Source: Trichosporon coremiiforme (taxonomy: Eukaryota > Basidiomycota > Tremellomycetes > Trichosporonales > Trichosporonaceae). Taken from it: 64,000 nt of DNA. The position numbers and the translations under genes were made by a program. Below are positions 22,303 through 34,640 of this stretch, piece after piece. The notes beneath the pieces were generated by a model that was given only the letters and a program-made list of their open reading frames with translations, was not told the DNA's origin and ran no database searches. Where the stretch lies: contig BCJJ01000007.1 in NCBI GenBank assembly GCA_039545355.1, forward strand, positions 620,001 to 684,000, given 5' to 3'. The stretch's first letter is position 1; the number at the start of each line of letters is the position of its first letter.

Positions 22303-25300
22303 ATGGTCGCAGAGCCGAACAAGAGGCGCGTTTCCTACATCATCCCGCCGCCCGAGGGCGAGACACCCCTCCTCAACCTCCCATCCTTCGGCACCGTCGC
22401 AAGCGATGACCGCTACTACCCGCTGCTCGAGAGGAAGCCCAACGCAACGGTCACCAACGGCATCAGCAATGGCACCCGCGGACCGCTCGCTAGCCGCAAC
22501 CCCTTCCTCCAGTCTCCGCCACCGCCCAGAGTCGACCCGATCCAGTCTCAGCCACCCCGGCCCAGACACCCGCGCCATCGCCTCGGTGTTTCATCACTCG
22601 CTCTCGACACCAGCACCGTCCTGAGCGGTAACGATAGCCCCGGAGGTATCCTGTACACCGGTGGACGTGATGGCTTGGTTGCATCCTGGGAACTCCACAT
22701 GCCCCACTCTAAGCGCCGAGGTCGCCGATACCGTCCCGTGGGCCGTGGACAGCGGGTACGCTGGGAGCGGCTCGGTGACGGCGGTGAGGACTGGAACGAG
22801 GAAGAGGAGGACGGCGACCAGGATCCTGGCAGCTTCGAGAGCAGCGACGAGGACGACGTCGAGCTCAACTCGCGCATCCCGTACGAGGACAAGTGGGAGA
22901 TCGATCGCAGCGCCATCGCACGACAGGTATGTGCCTAGCTTCTCGGGATAAGGCTCCCCCACCTGGCCACCTGCCCGCTGCGTGATTTTGCTGACAGATC
23001 GTGCAGCCACCCTCCCCGACGACATTTCGGCAGAGCGTGCAGACGCACACCGATTGGGTGAACGCCATGACGCTATGCAACATGAATCAAACGGTGATAA
23101 CCGCGTCCTCGGACAGAACGATCCGTGCATGGTCGCCCCATGCCGAGGGCGAGCCTGCTGTCCCTGCGCTGATCGGTTATCACACAGACTACGTCCGCTC
23201 TCTCGCGTTCGCTCGCCATCCGGGCATCCTTTTCTCCGGCGCGCTGGACCGCGACATTGCTATCTGGGACATTGCCAGCCCGCGGCCGAACGAGCCCGTC
23301 CTCAAAGTCCGCCTATCTGATAAAGACGATGGATGTGTCGGCCTCGAGGGCGAGTGGGGAAGCATCTACGCACTCGGCGTGGACCCCATGGGACACACCC
23401 TGGCGGCCGGTACGCCCGAGCGCGTCGTTCGCCTCTGGGACCCTAGAGCCGGAGACAACAGTGTCACCAAGCTCGTGGGGCACACCGAGTGCGTGCGCAG
23501 CATCGTCATCAGCGACGACGGCAGGTACATGCTCACAGGATCCTCCGATACGACTGTCAAGTGAGTACCCCGTTCCTTTTGCGGCTCTACTGACCTCCGA
23601 AGGCTGTGGTCGATCGGCGAGAACCGATGTCTGCACACGTTCAACCACCATACGTCGTCTGTGTGGGCGCTGCACTCGACGCACCCGAACCTGGAGCGCT
23701 TCTACTCTGGCTCACGCGATGGCCACCTCTGCGTCGTCGACGTCGAGCAGTGCGGCGACATGTCGGAGGGCGAGTGCGTTGTGCTCGCGCGTGAGGGCGA
23801 CGTCGACCGTCCGGGAGACTACGAGTCGAAGACGGGCGACGAGGCGATCCGCTCCATCGTCGCCATGGACGACGAGTACGTCTGGACGGCGACGTCGAGC
23901 TCGGACGTGCACCGTTGGCGTGACGTCGGCCGCCGCGTTTGCCGCATGGATGAGGACCTCGACCTCGACGACCCCGTGTACATCGCGCCTGGGGATGAGT
24001 CGCAGCCGCTCTTCAACCAGCCCGAGGTCGAGCCGCAGCCCATCATCGACAACAGCCCGCTGCGCAACAGGCGCTTCGACGGTGGCGAGTCTCTGAACCG
24101 GGTCGACTCGCAGGACTCGCGGCAGGTCGCTTTCGCTCCCCCGTCGGTTACGGCCGCGTCGCCGACGACCAATTCAGGCATCCCTTCCAGCATTCGCGGC
24201 CGACTCAGCCACGGTCACACGAGCTCGATCATGTCCGAGGCGTCCGTCCTGCCGCCAGACGAGACGCGCAACGGCATCCCCTACGAGAGCTTGGTGTGCC
24301 TCGGCCTGCCGGACTCGCCGTATCACTTCGGCTTCTCTGGAGCGACGCACTCGCAAGCTTCGATCAACAGTGCGAACCGCGCCCGTTCGCCGGATGACTC
24401 CCCCGATGCGCCGTTCAATGAGCCACGGAGGGGTGATGCCCGCCGCGCGTTTGAGGACCGCGACGTCGCGTCCGAGGCAAAGCCGCTACGGCGCGATGCT
24501 GATGCGACGATCGACGGTTCCCCGGGTTTGATCAGGTCGCTCATCCTGAACGATAGGCTGCACGTGCTCACGCTCGATACACACGGCGAGGTCGCGATCT
24601 GGCACCTGATCCGGGGCGAGTGCCTCGGTCGTTTCTCGCAGGCAGACGTCGCAGAGGCGCTGCAGCTGGAGCGCGGTGTCGAGGACGCACGTATGGAGAT
24701 CAAGCTGCACCCGCATGAGGTACTCGAGCTCGTCCAGCGGCGCATCGAGGGAAAGAATGCTGTCCTCCCGTGGTGTCAGGTGGACACGAAGGTGGGCCAG
24801 ATCACCGTCCACCTTGAGGGCGACCGTGTGTTCGCAGCTGAGATCGTGGCTGAGGAGCTCGGCATCGACGAGCGCAGCCTGCCGAAGGACATCAACTCGA
24901 TCAACATCGGCAAGGTCGCGCTGTCGTCTTTGTTCCGCGGCCTGATCAAGGCTGAGGAGGCAGAGGTGCACTCCATCGCGTCCTCGTCGCCGCAGTCCCA
25001 CCCCTCCTCTCTGCCGTCTGTAAGCCGCAGCCCCGTCCAGCCCATGTCCATCGCGATTCCGGCCGGAGCACCGCGGCACCGCGCCCGCGCTATGTCGTCT
25101 GCTAGCAGCACTGGCTTGACCCCCGCGATCAACATTGCCGGTCTGGCGACGCCCGCTGCCGTGCCGGCGGTACGACCAGAGCCGACAACGCCGTTCGGTC
25201 AGTCGGCTCCGGCAGCGAGCGGCTGGCTGGCCGCGAAGCGGGAAGGCTTCGGTGCATCCCCGACCACGCCGCTTTCGGCGTCCCTCGCCAAGTCGTCCGA

Positions 25301-26132
25301 GAACAAGGATTACTTCAGTCTGGGCCGCCAGGCGTCTTCCGGCGGCAGCGGCGAGCCCAAGTCACCTGCGGCCGTGACCTCACCGCCGCAGAAGACGAAG
25401 AAGACGTGGTTCGGAAAGAAGAAGGCTGCGGAGCCCATGGCGCCCCTCGCCGAGGAGCGGAAGGAGGTCGATTCCGGCCCGCAGCTCAGCGACCGCGACA
25501 GGGCGCAGCTGATGTTCCTTGACCAGCTGCGGTCCAAGCAGTTCCACCCGCCGGGACCCGAGACGCCCTTCCTCCCCCTCCCGGCGAGCACGAACGTGAT
25601 CGTCTCAGAGCAGGCGCACGCCGACGGCGCGTACATGGTCACGTACCGCTCGCAGGTGGGCGGGACGGAGCGCGACCTCGAGCCGCTCGAGATGAACAGC
25701 CCGTACTGGCTGCTCGACTTCCTGTTCACGAACAACATCCCGGACCGCGTGATCCCCAAGATCCCCGTCATCCTGTTGCCCGAGGGCATGTCTGTCGCCT
25801 CCGGCAAGGGGCTGAAAGTACAGGCGAGCCGGACCGCGCGGGTGCGCGGTGTCATCGAGCACCTGGCAGGCATCCTGGCCAAGGAGGAGGAACAGACGCC
25901 CGGCACCGTCCCCCGCGGCCTGGGCGCGCTCGTGCGCGACCGCTCGTCCAGCACAGCGAGCAACATGAGCGGCATCGCGCGCCCCAAGCCCGAGGACTTT
26001 ATGGAACTCGTGTGCGGCGAACACGTCGCGCAGCCCGAGATGAAGGTCGGCGCGCTGAAACAGTTCTACTGGCGCGGAGGCCCCGATATGGTTCTCTACT
26101 ACCGGCCGCGGAGCGTGGCTCTCACCTCTTAA
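22303..26132 (+). CDS. WDR48/Bun107-like WD40 protein with DUF3337 tail
   Basis: Three exons (22303-22926, 23007-23560, 23603-26132) give 1,235 aa. The N-terminal half carries WD40 repeats: HTDWVNAM, VRSLAFA, LWDPRAG, GHTECVRSI, LTGSSDTTVKLW, SVWALHS. The segment CQVDTKVGQITVHLE near residue 780 and the C-terminal region near 1,025-1,235 (PYWLLDFLF, PVILLPE, RVRGVIEHL) match the DUF3337 part of WDR48/UAF1 and fission yeast Bun107. WDR48 proteins bind and activate ubiquitin-specific proteases of the USP1/12/46 group. A long Ser/Pro-rich insertion separates the two parts. Two acceptors nine bases apart (ending 22,997 and 23,006) keep frame at exon 2; I chose the second because CTGAC lies properly upstream. 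Confidence 0.88.
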
Positions 26133-26365
26133 GTCCCACCCATCGTTGTCTTAGTCCCCCTCTGCTCAATCTTCGTTAATCCCCATGTATCCCCCTTTGC
26201 TTTTGCAGCTGCAGCTGCAGCTAATATGTGTGGTTGGCTCTGTGTCTGTTACATTCATTATGTTGGCCCAAAACAATACTAATGGCAGTAGTATATACAA
26301 CTCTGTCGTTCCACCCTCCCATGCGAGGCGTGGTCTAGATGTCTAAAAATGATATTGCGCCAGTT

Positions 26366-27625
26366 CTACTGCGCAAGCGCCTCCCAGTCGACCATGACGT
26401 GCTCCTCGGAAACGCCGACGCAGTCGCCCTCACAGCCAAAGACATACACGCTTCCCCACTCCATGTCCGCGACGCCGTCGGCATTCGCGTCGTCGCCCTT
26501 GGCGATGCGCTCGAGCTCCTTCTTGCGCTCCTCCTCGGTCATGTTCTTGGCCTCCTTCTTGGCGACCTCCTGGCCGTTGGCGGAGAAACTGTCGGGGCGG
26601 AGCACGTTGATGAGCTGGGGCACAAGCTGGAGCTCAAACGTCCGCTTTGCGCCGCACTTGGCGCACTTCGGGATCGTCTTCTCCGTGTAGTACTCGCTCA
26701 GGTCCGGGTCCTCCTCCTCGGACGAGGGCTTCTTGGTCGGCGCGCCGGGGAAGAGCGTCTTGAAGACGTTGGAAGTCGACTGGTAGGCGAGAGGGACGGC
26801 ACCAAAGTCGTAGCGAAGGACCTGCGTGCTCGCGTCCTCGGCAGTCTCGAGCCGCCGGACAAACTTCTCAAACACGTCGTCGACGCTCTTGGGCAGGATC
26901 TTGTCCCACCCGTCTGCGTCGCGCCACTCGGCCGCCTGCTCGGGCGACTCGTCCTCGTCGTCGCTGATGTCGCTGTCGCTCTCGGGCGGGGGGAGGTACT
27001 CGTCGATCGTGGACAGGTACTGCGCGGGTAGGTAGGCGGGTGCCGGAGGGCCGAGGAGGACGGGCTCGGCCTCCTTGATCTCGAGCTTGGCGAGCTCGGC
27101 CGCGGGCGCGGCGGGCGTAGCAGCCTCCGGGGCGGGGGCAGCGAAAGGGTTTGGCGCGGCAGCGCCAAAGAGAGGCTGGGCAGAGCCAAAGAGACCGCCC
27201 TGCTGCTCCGAGGGAGCAGAGGCAGTGAAAGGGTTCTTACGAGCGCGCTCGCGCTCAGCCGCCGCAGCAGCCTCAGCAGCCGCCTTCTTGGCAGCGACGT
27301 CGGCGACGTACACCTCGTTTCGCTTCGAGGCGCGGTAGGCGCGGACGGAGCCGTCCTTTCTCCGGCAGGCGTGGCGGGGGCACGCAAAGACGTAGACCGT
27401 GCGGTCGTTCTCGCCGTCGACTAGCGGGGCGTACACCTGCGAGAGGAGGGGCATGGCGCCGCCGCAAGCCTTGCAGTCGACGGACTTGGGCACGCCGTCG
27501 ACGGATGGGAAGGCAGCGTGGCCGCCAATGTGCGAGGTCGTGTAGCTCATCTCGTCCCCGGCCTCGAGAGGGCCGTCGGGGAGGGCGAGGAGCACGCTCG
27601 ACACGTCCTCGTCCGTGTCGCTCAT
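26366..27625 (-). CDS. TSR4: PDCD2/Tsr4-family ribosome assembly chaperone
   Basis: One exon, 419 aa. I chose the ATG reading MSDTDEDV; an in-frame ATG three codons upstream is possible. The N-terminal part has CKACGGAMPLLSQVYAPL and CPRHACRRKDGSVRAYR, the first zinc-binding module of the PDCD2 family. The C-terminal part has PKCAKCGAKRTFELQLVPQL and WGSVYVFGCEGDC, the PDCD2_C module. Between them is an Ala/Glu-rich disordered linker. In yeast Tsr4 co-translationally protects ribosomal protein uS5 (Rps2) during 40S assembly, and this protein likely does the same in the cytoplasm. It is convergent with the WD40 gene, 233 bp apart. Confidence 0.9.
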   Translation of the reverse strand: MSDTDEDVSSVLLALPDGPLEAGDEMSYTTSHIGGHAAFPSVDGVPKSVDCKACGGAMPLLSQVYAPLVDGENDRTVYVFACPRHACRRKDGSVRAYRASKRNEVYVADVAAKKAAAEAAAAAERERARKNPFTASAPSEQQGGLFGSAQPLFGAAAPNPFAAPAPEAATPAAPAAELAKLEIKEAEPVLLGPPAPAYLPAQYLSTIDEYLPPPESDSDISDDEDESPEQAAEWRDADGWDKILPKSVDDVFEKFVRRLETAEDASTQVLRYDFGAVPLAYQSTSNVFKTLFPGAPTKKPSSEEEDPDLSEYYTEKTIPKCAKCGAKRTFELQLVPQLINVLRPDSFSANGQEVAKKEAKNMTEEERKKELERIAKGDDANADGVADMEWGSVYVFGCEGDCVGVSEEHVMVDWEALAQ

Positions 27626-28870
27626 CTGTAACATTGTCAGTCAACAGCCCCGATGAAAAAGTAGACAGATGGGGTCAAGGAACGCGTCAGACAAAAAGTC
27701 GCCAAACTATGGGGGATCGTCAGGCCGGCACGGCGGCGGCGGGCGCCAGACGCTGCCCTTTGTCCCGAAGCTTACAGACTGCACGCCCTCCGAACAGCCA
27801 AAACGGCGCCCGGAGAGAGCACAGGCGCAAGCGACGGGGAGCAACGCCGGGCAACCCGCGTAAGCCGAGCGGCGTAGGTCTCGTCATCGTATCATCATAC
27901 GCGTTCCCTGCTTCGTTCTTCTGGAGAGAACACTCACGATTATAGAGGTGGTTTTGGTGGGGGGTAGTAGTACAAAGTGTGCGATGTTGGAACGGCGCTC
28001 TGGCTTTGAACGGACCTTCCAAAATTCTGTGACGGAGCGACAGGTCGCATGCCAGGCACGGGTGTACACGGCATTTCACTTGATTGATTTGATTCCGCAC
28101 CTCCACTGCAGCAGTGGCGGATGTCAGCAATATGAGGGAAACGAGGAGGTGCTTGCGATGGAGTTCATGGCCGCGATGGACGGAGATTCGGTCGGACGGC
28201 GGGTGCACGGTCGTGTCACACGCGGATCTGCTGATCTCGGGTGCATGTTCTCCGGTGTTGCGATGGGCGCGCGGTCGAAGAGCGGAGGGTCGGCGACCCG
28301 GGCGGGGCGTGCCCAGCTCTGTCCAGCCTTTGTTGACGTTCCAGGTCAAACGCCGCTGCGCCGTCACCGATCACAAAGTGAGAGCCGTGCACTAACAAAC
28401 TAGTAACCGATGCACTGCAAATCCCCACTTTCCGACATTGCAGGCGGCATGTTCGTTTCCGCCGGAAGACATGCGCCCGGACTCTGCACCAGCTCACAGG
28501 CCCATCAGTGACGAGTTGGCAGCGCCCGAAACCGGCGATCAGTCTCGGTGTCTGCTGGAGAAACTTGGCTGGGCTGCCTATCACCACCATTCGCTCTCCT
28601 TGCCAGCCCACAGCCGGCAAGCGGGTGACTCGGCATGGGCCCTCATGACGTAGATGGCTGCTGAATGTCGTGACGGTCGCGACCGCCGTGACCGGCGGGG
28701 GGGATCGAGTGGAGCCTTCGTCGGGATCTCGGAAAGGACGATGATGTGGGTCGACGGCAGCACGCTGATGGGCTGCGCTCTGCGCGCCGTGAACCGAGTA
28801 GAAGTAGGTCGACGAAGCTTCATAGCTCTTTCACATCTGCTTTTCAGGTCCATCATCCCCCTCTTTCGTC
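27626..28870. other. Intergenic, nothing recognised
   Basis: A divergent interval between the Tsr4-like gene and the hypothetical gene starting at 28,871. Bases just before 27,625 on the coding strand read CTGACAATGTTACAG, which could be an intron end in the Tsr4 leader. No other supported feature. Confidence 0.5.
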
Positions 28871-30166
28871 ATGGTCGCGGCATGCGTGCTCAGTGCTGCT
28901 CTCGACGAACCGCTAATGCCCTGGTGGAGCGAGTGGCCGCGAAGCCTCCCGGTGCCGGCTAGTGTCGACCCGCTCGACGGCTTCATCTCCCCTAATAACA
29001 GCACCGACGTCACTGCACCGCCTGCGGACTCGCACAACACGCATGACGTCCACATTGTCGAAACTCCGCTTGACCCCTCCACTCCGCCTGCTCCCTCTCC
29101 GCCTTCCCCAGAAGCGCCAGCGAACAACGGTCGATCCATCAATGAACAGCCCTCAGCATCAGGGCCAAGTGGCGAGGAGTGTGGTGAGCTGCGTGCTCCA
29201 GCCAGACCAGCCAACTTTCTCCGGCCCTTCCTCGACACAGAGCTCAATGTTATCCGCCGCCCGCGGCGAGCGATCGACCTGACCGGCCCTCATCCTCGTC
29301 AACCACCTCCTTCCTCCGGCGCAACTCCGTCTCCCGACAGGCGCAAGCGACGCTATGCATCTGGTGAGCTTTGCACTTTGTAATGACAGCTGATGACAGA
29401 GGGCGGACCGGGGACAATGCCATACCCGTCCACTAGCATCGATGGACACCGCATCACTCGCGCAAGGACGCTGCCCCTCCTCCCCACCTTCGACGCTGGG
29501 CCATCCTCTTCAGTTGCGTCTGACGGCCGGATGTCCATCGGACTTCCCGGCTCACATGCAAGTGGGCTAACAGACAACCCGTTTCACCTCTCTCCGACCG
29601 ACGAGACACAACCTTCCCCGCTTGCAGCACGCACGGCGCCCGCCGCAGCTGCTGTTTCTCGGCTGTCGTCTCTGCTGACACTTCCTGCGGGGCCGTCGGC
29701 GCCGTTTCAAGCTTTGCACCCGTTTCAAACAGCACACAACTCCAACGTCTCTCACACTCCTCAAACTCCGCTTGCCCCGCTCACTCCCCTCACACCGCAA
29801 GCACTTCACGTACCCCAGCCCACACCCCAGACATCCCTCGACGGCCTACGGAACGGCTGGAACCCCTACGTCTGGCAAAAATCTCCGCTGAAGCAGAGCT
29901 ACTCCGCCCCTTGCACGAGTTCCTCGTCGCCAGTTCCGGGCTGCGGGACCAATGCCATTCGGCGTGCTTCAGCGTCCGTGCCCCAGCCGACAAGCGGCCA
30001 GCGGGACATGGCCAGTTCTGAAGCAGACGCATTGCTCGCCGCCTTCATGGCAGCTGCTGGCGGCGGCACACACCGCGAGGAAGACAGAGGCACGGAGACA
30101 AGTTCATCCGCCAAGAATCAAGAGTTGGGCACGTGGCCGCGGCAAACGCGGCACCTGACCGGCTGA
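28871..30166 (+). CDS. Hypothetical Ser/Pro-rich disordered protein
   Basis: Two exons (28871-29363, 29400-30166) give 419 aa. The intron is 36 nt and runs GTGAGCT to AGCTGATGACAG, the standard small intron of this window. It joins ..RRYAS to EGGPG in phase. The protein is almost entirely low complexity: Pro/Ser/Thr-rich, with a basic patch (PDRRKRRYAS) that could act as a nuclear localisation signal and LTPLTPQ-type repeats in the middle. There is no domain I recognise. A regulatory or scaffold role would be guesswork. The start ATG is the first in the open frame. Further exons beyond 30,166 are possible but not needed. Confidence 0.6.
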
Positions 30167-32000
30167 ATTACGCGTCCAGAAACAAGACGCGTCGCACCCG
30201 CACACTCGGCACCCTCCCGGTCCGATCGCTTTCGCGCTAGTGGGCTCAATGGGCTCGCGCCGCGCCGAACGGTATGTCCTGATCGACGTTGCGGCGACGT
30301 CGACGAGCGGAGCATCGCGCCGCTCGCTGAATTTCTGGTAAACGAGCTGACGTACAGATCCTCCTTCCAACGCCTTGCGGCTGTACTGCTGCTGTTCCCT
30401 CGCTCCCACATTCACAACACTTTCGTCTCAATTGCCCGACCCTCATTCCATTCTTATGCTCCGCACTTTCTCTCCGCTCGTCTACTTCGTTGCTGCTGGC
30501 CAACCATCGCCGGGCGCTCGATAGCGACTGCACCGCATCTGCGGAGAGCAAACAGTCTTCAACGTTAAGCGACCGAAAGCGACGGACTGAGTACATTCAT
30601 CCACACTTTCTATACACGCATCTCACTCACTGTATTAACAGCATTACGTCCCCCTTACATTACGCTATGCGCTACTCTACATGGTTCACATGACAGCACA
30701 TGACACAGTTACGAAACATAGTACGCAGCACGTTACCTTCTAACGAGCACACCGGAAGCGTAAGCGAACGAGATTGGATTCGAGCTCGCGTTCCCGGCGG
30801 CACAGCACGGGGGTACCATGGCACCCCAGTTTTGGGCGGGAAGCATTCCAACCTCTGGATGTGATTCCCTGTGCCCCCCTGGCATCTTTCGGCTCTGCTC
30901 AATGAGAATAGAGTCCCTCGACAGGTTATTCTATGCATAGTAGAGCGGCGTTCAGAAGGGTGCGAAAGAGAGGACGACGAAGTCGAACGCGCGAGCCCAT
31001 ATGGCTATTCATAGCCCCTGTTATCAGCCGCGAATAGGAGGAGTGTCGAGGCGATGAACAGGGAAGCGAGGACAGGGCGATCGAAAGACGCGGAGGGTTT
31101 GTATTGAAGCTGCTGCGCAACTTTTTGGACAAGGTCGACTGAAATTTGCCGTACGCGCCGTGCCAAAGCCAAAGGCTGTGCACTTGGCGTGGGACTGGCG
31201 CACCGTCCACCGCTTTCTGGCGTGCATGGCGTGCATGGCGCATTGGCGCACGGGCGCACCCGAGCAAGCTTGGGCAAGGCTAAGCAAGGCTCTGGACTTG
31301 GAATCGATGGGGTCCGGGCGTGCCAGGCGCGATCTTGCTCAGCCACGAATGGCTAATCAACGTTTGAGGGTCAGGTTCTTTGCTCGTTTTCTGGTGCGCA
31401 CAATGCATTGGATCCATCGCACACTCTGCACATGCAGCCCTCGCTACCGTAGCACACGCTCATGCATTAGATTTGCTTCCACGATCCCACTCCTTCCATC
31501 CCACTCGTGCACAGGCTGCCCGGTTGCACTGGCTCGGCACGCCTCCACTGCCCCTGGCCCCGTTCCACCCCCGCCCCGAAGCCCCTCCCTCTCGACACTC
31601 CCAGATCTCTAGCCGAACACACAGCTCACCTCATCCTCTCCCTCTCCCTCGTCCTCGTACATCCCTCCACTCTATCTCTGACCTCACTCACTCTTCTCGC
31701 CCCCCGTCTTTCGTCTTTCGCCCTTCCCTTACTCTATACTCTACTACTCCTACCAACTCGCCACTCTCTTTTCTCTTTCTTTGACTCTCAGCATCGCCTT
31801 CACTGTCGAACCACCTGCCACTCAGTTCGATAGACCTGAAGCGCCCCCCCTCCCTTCTGTCGACTTGCGCTCTGCCCCTTCCTCTTGCCCCTACTGAGCC
31901 TCCGAGCAAGCCTCAGCCCGATACAGCACTATCTTCGTTCCTGTCCGACAGAATTCCCTTTCGACAGTCCACCACCCCTTCCCCTCCTGTCCGATCCGCC
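30167..32000. other. Intergenic with CT-rich leader before the GH17 gene
   Basis: No gene is supported between the hypothetical gene and the GH17 gene. About 31,541-31,790 is strongly pyrimidine-rich on the plus strand (CTCTCCCTC and TCTTTC runs), a common mark of promoters and leaders of highly expressed fungal genes. Confidence 0.55.
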
Positions 32001-34096
32001 ATGTCGTATGACCCTTCCGCTCAGCAACGGTACGCCCCCGTCCAAGGCTACAGCCAGCCCGGGCGCGATCAGCCTGGTTCTTACGAGGAGAAAGCCGGCC
32101 TCACGGGCGCAGGCGGCGAATCCTATCGTGAGTCCTTTGCACTTGTTATTGTCTTGGGTCCAGGCCGATTACCCTCGATTACCCTCTTTTCGTTACTCTA
32201 TCCGAAATTGTGGGACTCCAAGCACAACTCTAGCCCCGAACCTTGCACCGCCCGCAGTGCTTGGCCCTCTAGCGGCTCTCTGGACCCTTCGGCGCCCGCC
32301 TCCGTCGGCTTGGCTGTCCGACACAAGACGCCGCTGCGGACCGGCCGTGCTCTTGGCCGTTTGAGGATGAAAGGGAGCATGCCATGCGCCCAGAAGTCTC
32401 CATGTGTCCTGACAGGCAGACATTCGGGCGCTCGTTGGACCAGAATGCTGTGCTGGAGGGAGAGGTCTATGCTCGTGGCGCTGGAACGTCCTTAAGATTC
32501 CTGCGGGGTACCGAGGGAATCGTCTTGAGACCCAATCTGATCCTCTCGTGAGCGAACTTCGTCGGTGTCTGACCACTCAGCTATGACCAACGTCTTCGGC
32601 GGCAGCGGCAGCAGCACGCCGCGCGACCCTTTCCACGACCCGTCCCAGCAATCCCTCCTCTCAACACCCACTCGCCAGTACTCGAACTCGAACATGAGCG
32701 GCGTCGGAGCTGCGGCTGGAATGGGAGCAGGAGCCGGAGCGATGGCCTACGGTGCCGGAGGAGACCACGGATTCAGCGGCGCCGCCTCGCAGCCGTCATA
32801 CAACGCTGCCGCGATGGCGCATGACAACGTGCCGTCTGACCAGCTCTGGGCGATGGACAACGGAGACCACAGCTACCGCGGATACGATGAGTCTGGGCAC
32901 GTCGCCGAGAAGGCGAGCAGCGGCAAGAAGAAGTGGATCATCATCGGCTCGATTCTGCTGCTTGCTGCGATCATCGTCGGTGTCGTTGTCGGTGTCGTCG
33001 TGTCGAAGCAAAACAGCAGCAGCAGCAACAGCGGCTCGAGCAAGAGCGGTGACAGCAAGAGCGGCGGCAAGGACAGCGCGTCGCCCAACTTTGAGAAGGA
33101 CCCGGCGCTCCACCAGGTTTTCTGGGGCATGGCTTACGCCCCCGCCGACGGACGGCCGCCCTGGTGTGCGAACACGCAGGAGGCGGTGAACAAAGACATC
33201 CAGATCCTGTCCCAGCTGACGACCCGTCTGCGTCTGTACGGTGCCAACTGCGGTGTCACGCAGCAGGTTCTCAAGGCGATCAAGGATCTCAAGGTTGACA
33301 TGAAGATCTACCCCGCGATCTGTAAGCTGGTCCCGTCCCTGCTTGAAGCTAACATCCAGACCTTGACTCGTCAGAGACGAACCAGCAGTACTACGACTGG
33401 CAGGTGGGCAACATCTCCGAGGCGATCACGGAGTACGGACCGGACAACATTGAGGGCATCGCCGTCGGCAACGAGTACCTGCTCATCATGATGACCGAGG
33501 CTGGCGAGTCGCAGCCCTCTGGACCGACGTACACCAAATTCGTGAAGCAGCTGTCGAGCTACGTGCAGGACTTCAAGAAGACGCTGAAGGGCTGGAACGT
33601 TGGCAAGGACATTCCCGTCGGCACTGGTGACGCCGGATCGATGATGTCGACTGAGCTCGGCAACGTCGTCGATTACTTCATGGCCAACGTGCACCCGTGG
33701 TTCGGCCTGAACACGCCCGTCGAGATGGCCGCCGGCTGGACCTGGGACTACTTCCAGAACAACGACGTCGCGTTTGCGGAGAAGAGCTCGCCCGTGCCCG
33801 AGACGTTCATCGCCGAGACTGGCTGGCCTACCAAGTCAATGGACAAGGAGCACGAGACCAACATGGACAAGGGCATGGCGTCGCAGGCCACAAAGGGCAA
33901 CTACGCCAGCGAGGAGAACCTCCAGACCTTCCTCGACACGTACGTGTGCCAAGCGAACGCGAACGGCACCAAGTACTTCTACTTTGAGCCCTTTGACGAG
34001 CCCTGGAAGGAGCAGTACGGCGGTGTTGAGCCGTACTGGGGTCTTTTCGACCACGATCGCAACCTCAAGAACATCAAGATCCCTACCTGCGATTAG
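32001..34096 (+). CDS. GH17 glucan endo-1,3-beta-glucosidase, type II membrane protein
   Basis: Three exons (32001-32127, 32581-33321, 33360-34096) give 534 aa. Residues 1-155 are a Gly/Ala/Ser-rich cytoplasmic segment. A single transmembrane helix follows at about 160-183 (WIIIGSILLLAAIIVGVVVG), then a Ser-rich stalk and a GH17 domain. The general acid is the Glu in GIAVGNEYLL near 328 and the nucleophile the Glu in FIAETGWPTKS near 442. The layout resembles fungal BtgC/EglC-type enzymes that cleave and remodel cell-wall beta-1,3-glucan outside the plasma membrane. The first intron is 453 nt. The second is 38 nt (GTAAGCT to AGCTAACATCCAG), and that acceptor, not the next CAG, keeps the family sequence AIYLDSSETNQQYY intact. 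Confidence 0.92.
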
Positions 34097-34640
34097 GAGG
34101 ATCCTCTTTGCTCTTCTCTTCGCCCCTCGTATCCTCATCTCGCATCCCCCGCAGTGACTCTCTCACTCCCCACCTCAACTCTCTCAACCTCTCACACCAT
34201 GGACAATACAGCTTTTCTCACCTTTCTCCCGTTCATAGACTTGTCATTTTCACGCTCACGAAACTCTCATCGTCCGTATATCCCCGGGCGCGCGCGCCGC
34301 ACATTGTGCGCCAGCCCACCTTTGTACTTTGTTCTTTTATGTGATGGACAGTTTGGCCGCGTGTGGTTCTGTTGCGAGTTGAATACGGCATACGAGACCT
34401 CTGTAGTGTGATACTGAGGAGGAACAACTGCGGAAGGCTGCAGCCAACAACTCACCTTATCTGCTGACCAGGAGGGCGCATAGATCTGGGGACGATCAGA
34501 CTAACCGCGTGGCGGCCGCTGCGGGTGTCAGGAGGTGACTCGACACAGCACAGTTGCTTCCTCGTCATCAGCTTCACACCTCAACCTCTTCCCAAGCGTT
34601 TCGCTATGCCTCCGCTGCTTCGCACTTCCCCGTACGCGGC
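34097..34640. other. Intergenic between GH17 gene and the intron-dense locus
   Basis: This holds the GH17 3' untranslated region. Near 34,450-34,470 a CTGCTGACCAG string looks like a lone intron acceptor, so an upstream non-coding exon of the intron-dense locus may lie here. No reading frame is supported. Confidence 0.45.
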
